Positions 62,245-64,000 of a DNA stretch of 64,000 bases are shown one piece after another (positions within the stretch are counted from its first letter, which is position 1; every line of letters begins with the position of its first letter). The position numbers and the translations under genes are program-made. Source of the DNA: Casuarina equisetifolia. Its lineage: Eukaryota > Streptophyta > Magnoliopsida > Fagales > Casuarinaceae. The notes beneath the pieces are model-generated. The model did no database searches. It worked only from the letters and a program-made list of their open reading frames with translations, and had not been told where the DNA came from. The stretch is from the NCBI GenBank assembly GCA_028551475.1, contig CM052360.1:20742682-20806681 (forward strand), read 5' to 3'.

Positions 62245-62277
62245 CTCTCTCTCTCTCTCTCTCTCCCTCTCTCTGCG
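62245..62277. repeat. CT repeat (GA on the minus strand) directly before the THA8-like start
   Basis: About 15 CT units, broken once by CC. It sits immediately upstream of the start codon on the minus strand, so it is in the 5' leader. Confidence 0.9.

Positions 62278-64000
<1,723 letters not shown>

Overview
The window is nuclear DNA from a flowering plant, most likely a woody dicot. Every gene I recognise is a plant family, the introns are short and AT-rich, simple repeats are common, and a Ty1/copia retrotransposon is present. I could not name the species from sequence alone.

Left part (1-30 kb) is gene-dense and mostly intact. In order it holds: a possible gene start running off the left edge (-), a small conserved plant protein (-), a CMP-sialic-acid/UDP-galactose-type nucleotide-sugar transporter (+, 14 exons), a xylem-type papain-like cysteine protease (XCP, +), a DUF89 damage-control phosphatase (-, 12 exons), a GH28 polygalacturonase (-), a small coiled-coil protein (-), an intronless DYW-class PPR protein that looks like the REME1 editing factor (+), and an aminoacylase-1-like M20 hydrolase with a signal peptide and a C-terminal RDEL (-).

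Middle part (30-54 kb) is a corridor of decay. A 5'-truncated tandem copy of the aminoacylase comes first. It is followed by a copia element with well-preserved LTRs and 5-bp target duplications but broken internal genes. Next are a duplicated block with a NAC-domain-like fragment, a 2.2-kb nested tandem array with a curiously preserved reading frame, a cyclin-D5 pseudogene and a condensin-II CAP-G2 pseudogene. The CAP-G2 remnant is cut off exactly where a 42-bp repeat begins, and that repeat also occurs at 34.1 kb.

Right part (54-64 kb) returns to intact genes: a conserved two-exon plant protein of unknown function (+), a divergent alpha-expansin (+), a short THA8-like PPR protein (-), and the first exon of an organellar glutamyl-tRNA synthetase (+) running off the right edge.

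The genes do not form a pathway. Loose themes are cell wall and xylem (XCP, polygalacturonase, expansin, nucleotide-sugar transporter) and organelle gene expression (REME1-like, THA8-like, GluRS). Exon boundaries were set by reading frame, GT/GC-AG sites and recalled family sequence; no search was run.
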